DNA of 40,740 nucleotides, from contig WRKF01000182.1 of assembly GCA_009778165.1 (NCBI GenBank), positions 1 to 40,740 of the forward strand, read 5' to 3'. Positions 23,790 to 32,866 of this stretch are shown here, one piece after another. The number at the start of each line of letters is the position of its first letter. Positions within the stretch are counted from its first letter, which is position 1. The position numbers and the translations under genes were made by a program. The notes under the pieces are model-generated. The model saw only the letters and a list, made by a program, of their open reading frames with translations. It searched no databases and was not told where the DNA came from. Source of the stretch: Defluviitaleaceae bacterium. Its GTDB lineage: Bacteria; Bacillota; Clostridia; Lachnospirales; UBA5962.

Positions 23790-25970
23790 TTAAAAAATCC
23801 GCAAAAACACAGCTCCCAAAGGTGGTATACGCATACGCACGCTATTTTCGTAACCAAAGGCTTGTTGCGGAATGGATATTAATTCACCGAAATTAACAAC
23901 CCCGCTACCGCCAAAGCGTATATCGTCGCTGTTCAGTATTTCGTGGTATGTTCCCGTTATTGGCACTCCCACAAGGTAGTCTTCATAAGTAACCGGAGTA
24001 AAGTTGCATACTACAATAACAAGATCCCGCTCCCTTTCCCCGAATCGAGCAAAAGCCAAAATACTGTGAGAAGCGTCGTCTACAGATATCCAACTAAAGC
24101 CTTTTGGGGAAAAATCGTTGTTCCACAAAGGTGGATTTTCTTTGTATACCCTGTTTAGCTCTTTAACAAAGTCTTGCATTCCTTGGTGGTGGGGATATTC
24201 CAACAAGTGCCAGTCCAAGCTCTCCCCTTGGTTCCACTCTATAAACTGTCCAAACTCTGAACCCATAAACAACAGTTTTTTGCCGGGATGACCAAACATA
24301 AAACCAAAACTAACACGCAGATTGGCAAATTTTTGCCACAAATCTCCGGGCATTCGTCCAATAAGTGAGCCTTTGCCATGCACAACCTCATCGTGAGAAA
24401 GAACCAGTATAAAGTTTTCTGTGTGGGCGTACATCATTGCAAACGTTAAGTTGTTGTGGTGATGGGAGCGGTGTATCGGGTCTTTTGCAATATAGCTTAG
24501 AAAATCGTTCATCCAGCCCATGTTCCATTTCAGGTTAAACCCAAGTCCTCCCCACTCCACGGGGTGGCTAACTTGCGGCCAAGATGTGCTTTCTTCTGCA
24601 ATCAAAAGCAGATGTGGGCTACGACCTAGCAAAACAGAGTTCATGTGCTTTATAAACTCTATTGCATCCTCGTTTTCCCTGCCACCATATTTATTCGGTA
24701 CCCATTGACCTTCGTTACGGTTGTAGTCCAGGTACAGCATAGAGCTGACAGCATCTATACGCAAGCCGTCTATATGGAATTTTTCTATCCAATAAATGGC
24801 ATTTGCAATAAGGAAATTAGCTACTTCTTTTCTTCCATAGTTAAATACTTTTGTACCCCACTCTAAATGCTCGCCTTTTCGCATATCGTCGTGTTCGTAA
24901 AGTGCCGTTCCGTCAAAATACGCCAAACCGTTGTCGTCTTTAGGAAAATGAGCTGGTACCCAGTCTAAAATAACGCCAATACCCTCCTGATGACACTTAT
25001 CTACAAACCACATAAACTCGTGAGGGTTGCCAAAGCGGCTAGTAACGGAATAATAGCCCGTAACCTGATAACCCCAGCTAAGATCCAACGGATGCTCTTT
25101 TATTGGCATAAGCTCTATGTGGGTATATCCCATTTCTTTTACATAAGGTATAAGGTCATCTGCAAACTCCGTGTAGCTAAGAAAACGCTTTTCTCCCTCT
25201 CTGCCCGGAGCTGTTTCCATACCTCGCTTCCAAGATCCCAAATGCACTTCGTATATGGACATCGGACCGTTCATGGGGTAGTTCCTGCTTTCCATGTACT
25301 CATTATCGCCCCAATCATAGCCACCAATATCATACACAAAAGAAGCCTTGCCCGGGCGCAACTCGCTAAACTTGGCATAGGGGTCGCTTTTTAGCAAAAT
25401 ATCGTTGTTTTGGGTTTTTATTTCAAATTTATACATGTCATATTGTTTCAGACCGGGTATAAAAATTTCAAAAATCCCCGACGAATATATATTGCTCATG
25501 GTATGGGTACGTCCATCCCAGTTATTAAACTCCCCAACAACGGAAACTCGCTTGGCATTCGGAGCCCACACACCAAAAAGCACACCCTCTATTCCGTTTA
25601 TAGTCATTACATTTGCTCCCAATTTGTCAAATATGCTGTAATGGGTGCCGTTTTTAAACAAATAAACGTCGTATTCTGTAATAACGGGTGCAAAAGAGTA
25701 AGGATCATATATTTCCCAAACTGTGTCCCCCTCTGCCTTTAGTTTGTAGTCAAAACCTGCGGATTTTATTGTGAGTTCAAAAAAACCGGGGGTTTTGGAA
25801 GCAACAAGTGGATGCTTCTTTTTCGTTTTTGTGTTGATGCAAGTCACATTAGTGGCATTAGGTATGAATGCTCTAACAATAGTTTGATTGTCTCTTGTGT
25901 GCATACCCAAAAAGCTGTGAGGTGCACCATGCTCTCCCTTCACAAGGGCATCAATCTCTGCTGATTTCAA
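23790..25970 (-). CDS. glgB: 1,4-alpha-glucan branching enzyme
   Basis: A GH13 branching enzyme of about 726 residues, full length. N-terminal CBM48-type modules (one near residues 10-100, one including GVWAPNAKRVSVVGEFNNWDGR) precede the catalytic barrel. The nucleophile Asp lies in GLRIDAVSSMLY (residue 406), the acid/base Glu in IAEESTSWP, and the stabilising Asp in LSHDEVVHGKGS. The enzyme makes alpha-1,6 branches in glycogen. No other glg gene is nearby. The start is taken as TTG at 25970 because AAAGAGGT lies six bases ahead. The in-frame ATG at 25988 has no ribosome site and would add six residues. A leftward promoter lies at 26026-26054. Confidence 0.93.
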   Translation of the reverse strand: MKSAEIDALVKGEHGAPHSFLGMHTRDNQTIVRAFIPNATNVTCINTKTKKKHPLVASKTPGFFELTIKSAGFDYKLKAEGDTVWEIYDPYSFAPVITEYDVYLFKNGTHYSIFDKLGANVMTINGIEGVLFGVWAPNAKRVSVVGEFNNWDGRTHTMSNIYSSGIFEIFIPGLKQYDMYKFEIKTQNNDILLKSDPYAKFSELRPGKASFVYDIGGYDWGDNEYMESRNYPMNGPMSIYEVHLGSWKRGMETAPGREGEKRFLSYTEFADDLIPYVKEMGYTHIELMPIKEHPLDLSWGYQVTGYYSVTSRFGNPHEFMWFVDKCHQEGIGVILDWVPAHFPKDDNGLAYFDGTALYEHDDMRKGEHLEWGTKVFNYGRKEVANFLIANAIYWIEKFHIDGLRIDAVSSMLYLDYNRNEGQWVPNKYGGRENEDAIEFIKHMNSVLLGRSPHLLLIAEESTSWPQVSHPVEWGGLGFNLKWNMGWMNDFLSYIAKDPIHRSHHHNNLTFAMMYAHTENFILVLSHDEVVHGKGSLIGRMPGDLWQKFANLRVSFGFMFGHPGKKLLFMGSEFGQFIEWNQGESLDWHLLEYPHHQGMQDFVKELNRVYKENPPLWNNDFSPKGFSWISVDDASHSILAFARFGERERDLVIVVCNFTPVTYEDYLVGVPITGTYHEILNSDDIRFGGSGVVNFGELISIPQQAFGYENSVRMRIPPLGAVFLRIF

Positions 25971-26025
25971 TGTATTACCTCTTTCCATTATTTAATTTTA
26001 GATTAATTAATATACATTCCCCTAT

Positions 26026-26054
26026 AGTATACTACTTTTTTAAAAAAATTGAAA
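26026..26054 (-). promoter_or_regulatory. Promoter for glgB
   Basis: On the minus strand, TTTCAA lies 17 nt before TATACT (plus-strand agtata at 26026-26031). The -35 is weak and the -10 is good. Transcription would start near 26019. Confidence 0.4.
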
Positions 26055-26106
26055 CTTTATTTGAAATTTTCAAAATTTATAATGGGTAGCAAAATATAAA
26101 TTTTTA

Positions 26107-26115
26107 TGGTAAAAT
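26107..26115 (+). promoter_or_regulatory. Possible extended -10 for pepF pair
   Basis: TG-G-TAAAAT at 26107-26115 is an extended -10 element placed 42 nt before the first pepF start. No convincing -35 accompanies it, so this is tentative. Confidence 0.3.
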
Positions 26116-26156
26116 AGTCATAGAAAAACTTATTTTTTACGAAGGGAGAAAACTTT

Positions 26157-27923
26157 ATGTACAATACTTGGAACTTGGATGTACTATATACCGATTTTGA
26201 AAGCGAAAAGTTCAAAAAAGATTATGCAAATTTACCAAAAGAAATAGAAAAAATAGTGAAGTATGCAAAAGAAAATTTTGATACTACCGAAAATGTCAAA
26301 AATCCGAAAGAAACACTAGAAAATTTTGTGAAAATGAGTATCGAGCTTTCACGTTTTGATAATATTTCTTGGTATACAGGACTAATTTTGGAAACGGATG
26401 CAGAAAACAGCCAAGCCCTAAAAATAGACAATACAACAGACGAAATATTTACAGAGATAACCCCTGCCTATACAATGTTTAAGGCATATTTACTAAAATT
26501 GCCGGATTTGAAAGAAATAATAAATAGCTCACAAATTTTAAAGGAACATGGGTTTTACTTGTTAGAAGCTAAAGAAGAAGCAAAGCATATGCTCTCCACA
26601 GAAGAGGAGATGGTGCTTGCCAAACTGGAGCTAACAGGCAGCAACGCTTGGGAAACTTTTTATACTGAAATAACTTCCACATTGGAAGTGCCTATAGATA
26701 TAAACGGCAAGCGGGATACACTGACCCTTAGCCAAGTACGCAATATGAGCGAGGAAAAAGACCCTTATATACGCAAAACCGCCTATTTCGCTGAATTAGC
26801 CGCATATACAAAAATAGAAAAACCGGTTGCGACCTGCTTAAATTCTATAAAAGGGGAAGCTATAACAGTAGCAAAAATGCGGGGTTATGACAGTGTTTTG
26901 GATATGACATTGAAAACATCTCGCATGGATTCCCAAACTTTGGGTGTACTAATATCCACAATGAAAGATGCCCTGCCGACGTTTCGCAAATACTATAAGC
27001 ACAAGGCAAAACTGTTGGGACACGATGGCGGATTGCCTTTTTGGGATTTATCTGCACCGATTGGCAACGTAAATATGACTTTTTCTAAAAAAGAAGCCGT
27101 AGACTATGTTGTCGAAAATTTTAACAATTTTAGCGAAGATTTAGGCAGTTTTACTAAAAATGCTTTTGAAAAAGATTGGGTTGACTGGGATCCAAGGAAA
27201 GGGAAAACAGGAGGAGCGTTTTGTGCCGGTTTGCACAATGTTAAAGAAAGTCGTATCCTCATGAACTTTTCCGGATCCTTTGGTGATGTACTAACTCTTG
27301 CCCACGAGTTTGGACACGCCTATCACGATGATGCCTTAAAAGATGAAACTTCCCTAAATAGCGACTATTCTATGCCGATAGCAGAAGTCGCCAGCACATT
27401 TTGCGAAGATTTGGTATGTAATGCGGCACTAAAAAACGCCACAAAAGACGAAGCCAGAGTTATTATGGAAAATAATTTGCAGAGCATGGGAGCGGTTATT
27501 GTGGATATATACAGCCGTTATCTGTTTGAAACCGAGGTGTTTAAAAGACGGGAGCAAGGTAGCCTTTCTGTAAGCGAGCTAAAAGAAATAATGGTCGAGA
27601 GTCAAAAGTCTGCATACGGAGAGGGGCTTTCTACATACCATCCTTACATGTGGCTTTGCAAAAGTCATTATTATAGTGTAAACTACAATTTCTACAATTT
27701 CCCTTATGCCTACGGTATGTTATTTGCAAAAGGGCTATATAGCATGTATCTTCAAGAGGGAGCCTCGTTTGCCAAAAAATACAAAGATTTGCTATCAGTA
27801 ACAGGCAAAAACAATCTTTGGGATGTAGGGCAAATAATAGGGGTTGACATACGCAAAAAAGACTTTTGGCAAGGAGCATTAAAAGAAGTTGAAAAAGAAG
27901 TGGATGCGTTTTTAAGCATTTAG
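26157..27923 (+). CDS. Oligoendopeptidase F family metallopeptidase, copy 1
   Basis: A 588-residue M3B-family zinc peptidase. The catalytic HExxH motif is LAHEFGHAYH, and the third ligand Glu lies about 25 residues later in PIAEVASTFCE. The N-terminal helical region begins TWNLDVLYTDFESEKFKKDYANLP. Such enzymes cleave short peptides in the cytoplasm; no signal peptide is seen. It is a near-full-length paralog of the next gene, which begins 44 nt downstream with the same layout and the same length of 588 residues. AAGGGAG precedes the ATG. The pair is the product of tandem duplication with moderate divergence, concentrated in the N-terminal half. Confidence 0.92.
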   Translation: MYNTWNLDVLYTDFESEKFKKDYANLPKEIEKIVKYAKENFDTTENVKNPKETLENFVKMSIELSRFDNISWYTGLILETDAENSQALKIDNTTDEIFTEITPAYTMFKAYLLKLPDLKEIINSSQILKEHGFYLLEAKEEAKHMLSTEEEMVLAKLELTGSNAWETFYTEITSTLEVPIDINGKRDTLTLSQVRNMSEEKDPYIRKTAYFAELAAYTKIEKPVATCLNSIKGEAITVAKMRGYDSVLDMTLKTSRMDSQTLGVLISTMKDALPTFRKYYKHKAKLLGHDGGLPFWDLSAPIGNVNMTFSKKEAVDYVVENFNNFSEDLGSFTKNAFEKDWVDWDPRKGKTGGAFCAGLHNVKESRILMNFSGSFGDVLTLAHEFGHAYHDDALKDETSLNSDYSMPIAEVASTFCEDLVCNAALKNATKDEARVIMENNLQSMGAVIVDIYSRYLFETEVFKRREQGSLSVSELKEIMVESQKSAYGEGLSTYHPYMWLCKSHYYSVNYNFYNFPYAYGMLFAKGLYSMYLQEGASFAKKYKDLLSVTGKNNLWDVGQIIGVDIRKKDFWQGALKEVEKEVDAFLSI

Positions 27924-27967
27924 TGAAGATCAAAAATTTCAAGAAAGAAAACTAGGAGGAAAACCAT

Positions 27968-29734
27968 ATGTATAACAATTGGAGCTTAGATGTACTATAT
28001 ACCGGTTTTGAAAGTGAGAAATTCAAGAAAGATTATGCAGATTTGCCAAAGGAAATAGAAAAGATAGTTAACTTTGTAAAAGAAAATTTTGATGCCGACA
28101 AAAAGGCAGATAACCCAAAAGAAATATTAGAAAATTTTGTGAAAATGAGTACAGAGTTTTATCGTTTTTACAACATTGCAGCTTTTACACAGCTAACCCT
28201 ATCTACAGACACAGAAAACAGCCAAGCCCTAAAAATAAAAAACACAGCAGACGTAATGTTTACGGAGATGACCCCTGTTCATACCATGTTTAGGGCATAT
28301 TTGCTAAAAATACCAAACCTGGAAGAAATAATAGAAAGCTCACAATTATTAACAGAGCATAAATTCTTTTTGCAACAAGCCAAAGATTATGCGAAATACA
28401 TGCTATCTACAGCAGAAGAAATAGTGTTTGCTAAGCTACGGTTAACAGGCAGCGATGCCTGGAGCACCCTGTACACCACAATAACCTCTACATTGGAAGT
28501 GCCTATAGATATAAACGGCAAGCGAGATTCAATTACACTTAGCCAAGTGCGTAACATGAGCGATGAAAAAGACCCTTACGTACGCAAAACCGCCTATTTT
28601 GCCGAGCTAGCCGCATATCCACAAATAGAAAAATCGGCTGCTGCCTGTTTAAACGCTATAAAGGGGGAAGCCCTAACATCCGCAAAAATGCGGGGGCATG
28701 ATAGTGTGTTAGATATGACACTGCATACATCTCGTATGGATCGCCAAACCCTGGATGCACTAATATCCACAATAAAAGATGCCCTTCCGGCATTTCGCAA
28801 ATATTACAAACACAAAGCAAAGCTCTTGGGGCATGATGGAGGGCTACCGTTCCATGACTTGTTTGCACCGGTTGGCAGCGTAAACATGACTTTTTCCAAA
28901 AAGGAAGCTGCTGACTATGTTGTAGAAAATTTTAATAATTTTAGCGAAGATTTAGGCAGTTTTACCAAAAATGCTTTTGAGAAAGATTGGGTTGACTGGG
29001 AACCAAGAAAAGGGAAAACCGGCGGAGCTTTTTGTGCGAACCTTCACAATGTTAAAGAAAGTCGTGTTCTTATGAACTTTTCCGGCTCCTTTGGTGATAT
29101 GTTAACCCTTGCTCACGAGTTTGGACACGCCTACCACGGGTATGCCCTAAAAGATGAAAGCCCTATGAACAGCGGTTACTCTATGCCAATTGCCGAAGTT
29201 GCCAGCACATTTTGCGAAGCCTTGGTGTGTGAGGCGGCACTAAAAAAAGCCACAAAAGATGAAGCCTTGGTTATTATGGAAAATAATTTGCAAGGAATGG
29301 GGCAAGTTATTGTAGATATATACAGCCGCTATCTGTTTGAAAGTGAAGTGTTAAAAAGACGGGAGCAGGGTAGTCTTTCTGTGGATGAGCTAAAAGAGAT
29401 AATGTTGGACAGCCAAAAACAAGCATACGGAGAGGGACTCTCAAGTTACCATCCTTATATGTGGGCTTGTAAGGGGCATTATTACAGAGCAAGCTACAAT
29501 TTCTACAATTTCCCTTATGCCTACGGTATGCTATTTGCAAAAGGGCTATATAGCATGTATCTTCAAGAGGGACCCGCTTTTGCCAAAAAATACAAAGACC
29601 TACTAGCAGCAACAGGCAAAAACAACCTTTGGGATGTAGGGCAAATAATAGATGTGGACATACGCAAAAAAGACTTTTGGCAAGGGGCGTTAAAAGAAGT
29701 TGAAAAAGAAGTAGATGCGTTTGTAAACTTCTAA
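27968..29734 (+). CDS. Oligoendopeptidase F family metallopeptidase, copy 2
   Basis: A 588-residue paralog of the preceding gene. It keeps LAHEFGHAYH and PIAEVASTFCE intact, so both copies should be active. The catalytic third and the C-terminus are almost identical between the two, while residues 80-180 differ more. The position after HAYH differs (HDDALKDETSLNS in copy 1, HGYALKDESPMNS in copy 2), and this could alter the substrate pocket. TAGGAGGA lies ahead of the ATG. The genes are almost certainly co-transcribed. Confidence 0.92.
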   Translation: MYNNWSLDVLYTGFESEKFKKDYADLPKEIEKIVNFVKENFDADKKADNPKEILENFVKMSTEFYRFYNIAAFTQLTLSTDTENSQALKIKNTADVMFTEMTPVHTMFRAYLLKIPNLEEIIESSQLLTEHKFFLQQAKDYAKYMLSTAEEIVFAKLRLTGSDAWSTLYTTITSTLEVPIDINGKRDSITLSQVRNMSDEKDPYVRKTAYFAELAAYPQIEKSAAACLNAIKGEALTSAKMRGHDSVLDMTLHTSRMDRQTLDALISTIKDALPAFRKYYKHKAKLLGHDGGLPFHDLFAPVGSVNMTFSKKEAADYVVENFNNFSEDLGSFTKNAFEKDWVDWEPRKGKTGGAFCANLHNVKESRVLMNFSGSFGDMLTLAHEFGHAYHGYALKDESPMNSGYSMPIAEVASTFCEALVCEAALKKATKDEALVIMENNLQGMGQVIVDIYSRYLFESEVLKRREQGSLSVDELKEIMLDSQKQAYGEGLSSYHPYMWACKGHYYRASYNFYNFPYAYGMLFAKGLYSMYLQEGPAFAKKYKDLLAATGKNNLWDVGQIIDVDIRKKDFWQGALKEVEKEVDAFVNF

Positions 29735-29763
29735 ACATAGAGAAAAGAGAAAGGATGTTTAAA

Positions 29764-30000
29764 ATGCCTACCGTCAAAGAATGTACAGTTAATTTTTGGT
29801 GGGATAACGAAGCCTCTGTATGGATAGCTACCAGTAAAGATGTTTATGGGTTAGTGTTAGAACACGAATCTTTTGATGTTTTACTTAACCGCGTTCGCCT
29901 TGCAATACCTGAACTACTTTCATTTGAAAGTCAGTTTGATGGCGACATTTCCCTCGACTATGCTGTTTCTCGCAAAGACAAGTTGGCTTTAAATGGCTGA
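29764..30000 (+). CDS. DUF1902 HicB-like antitoxin
   Basis: A 78-residue protein of the DUF1902 type, which resembles the partial RNase-H-like fold of HicB. The core reads CTVNFWWDNEASVWIATSKDVYGLVLEHESFDVLLNRVRLAIPELL. No separate DNA-binding segment follows, so it is a minimal antitoxin. Two ATGs are possible: 29755 lies only 2 nt past AAAGGA, and 29764 has a longer but usable spacing and matches the family start. The toxin gene overlaps its end by 8 nt, a typical toxin-antitoxin arrangement. It lies 29 nt after pepF copy 2. Confidence 0.75.
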   Translation: MPTVKECTVNFWWDNEASVWIATSKDVYGLVLEHESFDVLLNRVRLAIPELLSFESQFDGDISLDYAVSRKDKLALNG

Positions 30001-30187
30001 GTATGAAAGAAAAGTTAGAAAAATACTATTAGAAAATGGGTGCTATTTTGTTTCTCATGGCAAAGGCGATCACGATAAGTGGCACAGCCCCATAACAAAT
30101 AGGTTTATTACAGTAGACAATAAGATTAAATCCCGACACACAGCTAATGAAATTTTGAAACAAGCAGGCATAAAGCACAAATTTTAA
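29993..30187 (+). CDS. HicA-like toxin (mRNA interferase)
   Basis: A 64-residue HicA/YcfA-type protein. It has the family core KILLENGCYFVSHGKGDHDKWHSPITNRFITVDNKIKSRHTANEILKQAGI; the His in GKGDH is the likely catalytic residue. HicA toxins cleave mRNA and are neutralised by the HicB partner. It overlaps the DUF1902 gene by 8 nt, so translation is probably coupled and antitoxin comes first, the reverse of the classical hicAB order. The length is normal for HicA. Confidence 0.82.
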   Translation: MAEYERKVRKILLENGCYFVSHGKGDHDKWHSPITNRFITVDNKIKSRHTANEILKQAGIKHKF

Positions 30188-30216
30188 AAGCAAAGAAAAA
30201 ACGGAGTTATTGTGAA

Positions 30217-32352
30217 ATGAAAAAATTAGTTATTGCAGAAAAGCCCTCTGTGGGGAAAGATATAGCTCGTGCTTTGGGAGCGAAAAATAGCGGGCAGGGT
30301 TATATGGAAGGAAAAGGGTATATTGTAACTTGGGCGCTGGGGCATCTTGTAACTCTCCAAGAACCGGAGGGTTACAGCCCCCGCTACAAAAATTGGGAGT
30401 TGGACCACCTGCCCATTATCCCGGAAAAAATACAACTTACAATAATCCCACAAAGCAGCAAACAGTTTGGAATAATAAAGAGCCTTTTGCCCCAAGCAAA
30501 TGAGGTAATAATAGCAACCGATGCGGGCAGGGAAGGGGAGCTTGTAGCCCGCTGGATACTGGACTTTGCCAAAAACAAAGCCCCAATAAAACGCCTGTGG
30601 ATTTCCTCCGTTACCGAAAAAGCCATACTGGATGGGTTTCGTAATTTAAAAGAAGGCAGTCAATACGTTAACCTTTACAACTCGGCTTATGCTCGTGCTA
30701 TTGCCGACTGGTTTGTAGGTATAAATGCAACTCGTGCCTTAACAACAAAGTTTAACGCAAGCCTTTCTTGCGGAAGGGTACAGACCCCCACATTGGCAAT
30801 TATCGCAAAACGCGACGGGGACATACAAGCCTTTACCCCAAAAGAATTTTATCAACACCGCTTTATATTTGGAGGAGTTAAGTTTACATGCCCCGACCGT
30901 TTTTTTGAAAAAGCTAAGGCAAATGAGATATTAAAACAGTTGCAAGGGCAAAAAGTGACAGTAAAAGATGTGACGGCAAAGTTAAAAAAATCCCACACAG
31001 CAGGCTATGACCTAACAAGCCTACAGCAAGATGCCAACCGTCTGTACGGTTTTTCCGCAAAGGAAACTCTAAACTATACCCAGCAGCTATATGAGCGGCA
31101 CAAGGTGCTTACATACCCCAGAACAGATTCCAAGTTTATATCTGCCGATATTGTAGGCACTTTACAAGAAAGGGTAAAAGCTGTAAACTTTGGTGAATAC
31201 CGCAATGGGGCTAGCAAATTGCTAAAAACCGGTTTCTACACATCTGCATTTGTAAACGACGCAAAAGTAACAGACCATCACGCTATTATCCCCACAGAAG
31301 AAATAGTTGATATGAGCGAGCTTGGCTCCGGGGAGCGAAAAATTTACAACTTGGTTGTTAAAAAATTTTTGGCGATGCTATACCCACCCCATGAATATGA
31401 GCAGACCACAGTAACAATAGAGGTAAAGGGCTTAACATTTACAGCAAAGGGAAATCGGGTTATAAACCAGGGCTACAAAGAAATTTATGGTAAAGATATA
31501 GATGACGACGAGGAAGAGGAAGATGGCGAAGCCCAAAACCTACCCGTTTTCAAAAAAGCCCAGCCCCTGGATGGGGAGTTTACCTTGCACACCGGTAAAA
31601 CAACACCACCGTCCCATTTTACAGAAGGCACATTGCTACAAGCCATGGAAAACCCCGTGGCTTTTATGGAAGCAAAAGATGGTGTTTTAGCCAAAACTCT
31701 AAAAGAAACCGGAGGGTTAGGCACCGTAGCTACACGAGCAGATATAATAGAAAAACTGTTTAACACAGCATTAATAGAAACTCGGGGTAAGCACCTGCAT
31801 ATTACGGGAAAAGGCCGCCAATTACTGGAACTGGCACCAAAAGATTTGCGTTCTCCCGTACTGACTGCCCAATGGGAGCAACAGCTCTCCAAAATAGCCG
31901 GCGGTGAACTAAAACGAGAGGATTTTTTAAAAGAAATAAAAATCTACACCCAAGCAATAATAAAAGAAATAAAAGCAAGCGAGGCTATTTTTAAACACAC
32001 AAATATAACGACCACAAAATGTCCCGACTGTAGCAAACTAATGTTGGAAATACAGGGCAAAAAGGGTAAATATCTGCTTTGTCAAGACAGGGAGTGCGGG
32101 CATCGCAAACATTTGGAAATAACAACAAACGCCCGTTGCCCCAAGTGCCACAAAAGACTGACCCTAGCCCACAACAAATTTGTTTGCCAATGCGGACACA
32201 AAGAAAGCAAAGAGGCTTTTGATGAACGCAGAAAACGGGAGGGCGACAAGCTAAACAAAAAAGATGTGCAAAAATATATACAGCAAATAAACAAAAAAGA
32301 TGATTTCAAAAACAACACTTTGGCGGAACAGCTCTCCAAGCTGAAATTTTGA
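30217..32352 (+). CDS. topB: DNA topoisomerase III
   Basis: A 711-residue type IA topoisomerase. The TOPRIM domain starts KKLVIAEKPSVGKDIARALG and has the ATDAGREGELVARWIL acidic motif. The active-site Tyr300 lies in LTYPRTDSKFIS. An acidic run of Asp/Glu residues sits at about 428-438. The C-terminus carries two zinc-ribbon clusters (CPDC...CQDRECG and CPKC...CQCG). The enzyme relaxes and decatenates DNA through a single-strand break. TopB occurs both as a housekeeping gene and on mobile elements; no conjugation genes are near, so neither origin is favoured. The ATG lies after GGAG at 30201-30204, 29 nt after the HicA-like gene. Confidence 0.93.
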   Translation: MKKLVIAEKPSVGKDIARALGAKNSGQGYMEGKGYIVTWALGHLVTLQEPEGYSPRYKNWELDHLPIIPEKIQLTIIPQSSKQFGIIKSLLPQANEVIIATDAGREGELVARWILDFAKNKAPIKRLWISSVTEKAILDGFRNLKEGSQYVNLYNSAYARAIADWFVGINATRALTTKFNASLSCGRVQTPTLAIIAKRDGDIQAFTPKEFYQHRFIFGGVKFTCPDRFFEKAKANEILKQLQGQKVTVKDVTAKLKKSHTAGYDLTSLQQDANRLYGFSAKETLNYTQQLYERHKVLTYPRTDSKFISADIVGTLQERVKAVNFGEYRNGASKLLKTGFYTSAFVNDAKVTDHHAIIPTEEIVDMSELGSGERKIYNLVVKKFLAMLYPPHEYEQTTVTIEVKGLTFTAKGNRVINQGYKEIYGKDIDDDEEEEDGEAQNLPVFKKAQPLDGEFTLHTGKTTPPSHFTEGTLLQAMENPVAFMEAKDGVLAKTLKETGGLGTVATRADIIEKLFNTALIETRGKHLHITGKGRQLLELAPKDLRSPVLTAQWEQQLSKIAGGELKREDFLKEIKIYTQAIIKEIKASEAIFKHTNITTTKCPDCSKLMLEIQGKKGKYLLCQDRECGHRKHLEITTNARCPKCHKRLTLAHNKFVCQCGHKESKEAFDERRKREGDKLNKKDVQKYIQQINKKDDFKNNTLAEQLSKLKF

Positions 32353-32401
32353 ATTTTTTCCGTATCTTTCCCATATCATGGGAGTCATGGGAGGTAATAC
32401 A

Positions 32402-32659
32402 ATGATTATTAAACCTTCAACAGCACTAAGAAATGAATATAGCGAAATAGTTCGGCTTTGTCGGGAAAGTGGCCAACCCATTTATCTAACAAAAAACGGC
32501 GAAGGAGATTTGGTAGTTATGGATATTAATGCTTTTGAAAAACAAAAAAAATTTTTGGAATTAAAAGCAAAAATATTGGAAGCCGAAGAACACCGTGTAA
32601 ACAGGCTTCCTACTTACACACAAGAAGAAGTCAAACAAAGGTTATCGCAAAAACAATAA
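32402..32659 (+). CDS. Phd/YefM-family antitoxin
   Basis: An 85-residue protein. The N-terminal part is a Phd/YefM fold (IIKPSTALRNEYSEIVRLCRESGQPIYLTKNGEGDLVVMDINAFEK), typical of type II antitoxins that bind DNA as dimers and block a partner toxin. The C-terminal helix (about 55-85) would embrace the toxin. No RelE/Doc/YoeB-type toxin gene follows; the next gene is a kinase. The ATG at 32402 has GGGAGGT just ahead, which rules out the upstream ATG at 32378. The cccat-atc-atggg palindrome at 32370-32382, just before it, may be an operator. Confidence 0.8.
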   Translation: MIIKPSTALRNEYSEIVRLCRESGQPIYLTKNGEGDLVVMDINAFEKQKKFLELKAKILEAEEHRVNRLPTYTQEEVKQRLSQKQ

Positions 32660-32661
32660 AA

Positions 32662-32676
32662 GAAAAGTTAATTTGC
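32662..32676. repeat. Single arm of the dispersed palindrome
   Basis: gaaaagttaatttgc here is identical to the right arm of the elements at 3831-3880 and 38668-38744, but no partner arm is nearby. It looks like a half-copy left by deletion or an incomplete insertion right after the Phd gene stop. Confidence 0.6.
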
Positions 32677-32701
32677 CGTGTTTAAGTTATATTACAGGGC
32701 G

Positions 32702-32730
32702 TTGATAAAGTTTAGAATAACGGTTATAAT
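32702..32730 (+). promoter_or_regulatory. Sigma-A promoter for tandem kinases
   Basis: TTGATA at 32702-32707, a 17-nt spacer, and a perfect TATAAT at 32725-32730. Transcription should start near 32737 and give a leader of about 130 nt before the kinase ATG at 32867. Confidence 0.75.
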
Positions 32731-32750
32731 TATTTATAGATTTTTTTGTA

Positions 32751-32793
32751 GTTATTTGTATCGAAAATGCCTTTTGTTTTCGATACAAATAAC
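32751..32793 (+). promoter_or_regulatory. Leader palindrome ahead of kinase genes
   Basis: A perfect 17-bp inverted repeat: gttatttgtatcgaaaa (32751-32767) and its complement at 32777-32793, with a 9-nt loop. It lies about 15 nt after the predicted transcription start. No T-run follows, so it is not a simple terminator. It may be an operator, an mRNA-stabilising hairpin or part of an attenuator. Confidence 0.6.
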
Positions 32794-32866
32794 CGCTTGA
32801 ATATTAGGAATTTGGGAATATCGAATAAATAGAACTTGGAACAAACTAGCATGGGAGGTTGCACTA

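Noticed and set aside
30217-32352. topB considered as evidence for an integrated conjugative element
   Set aside because: No relaxase, type IV secretion, integrase or attachment sites are visible in the window.
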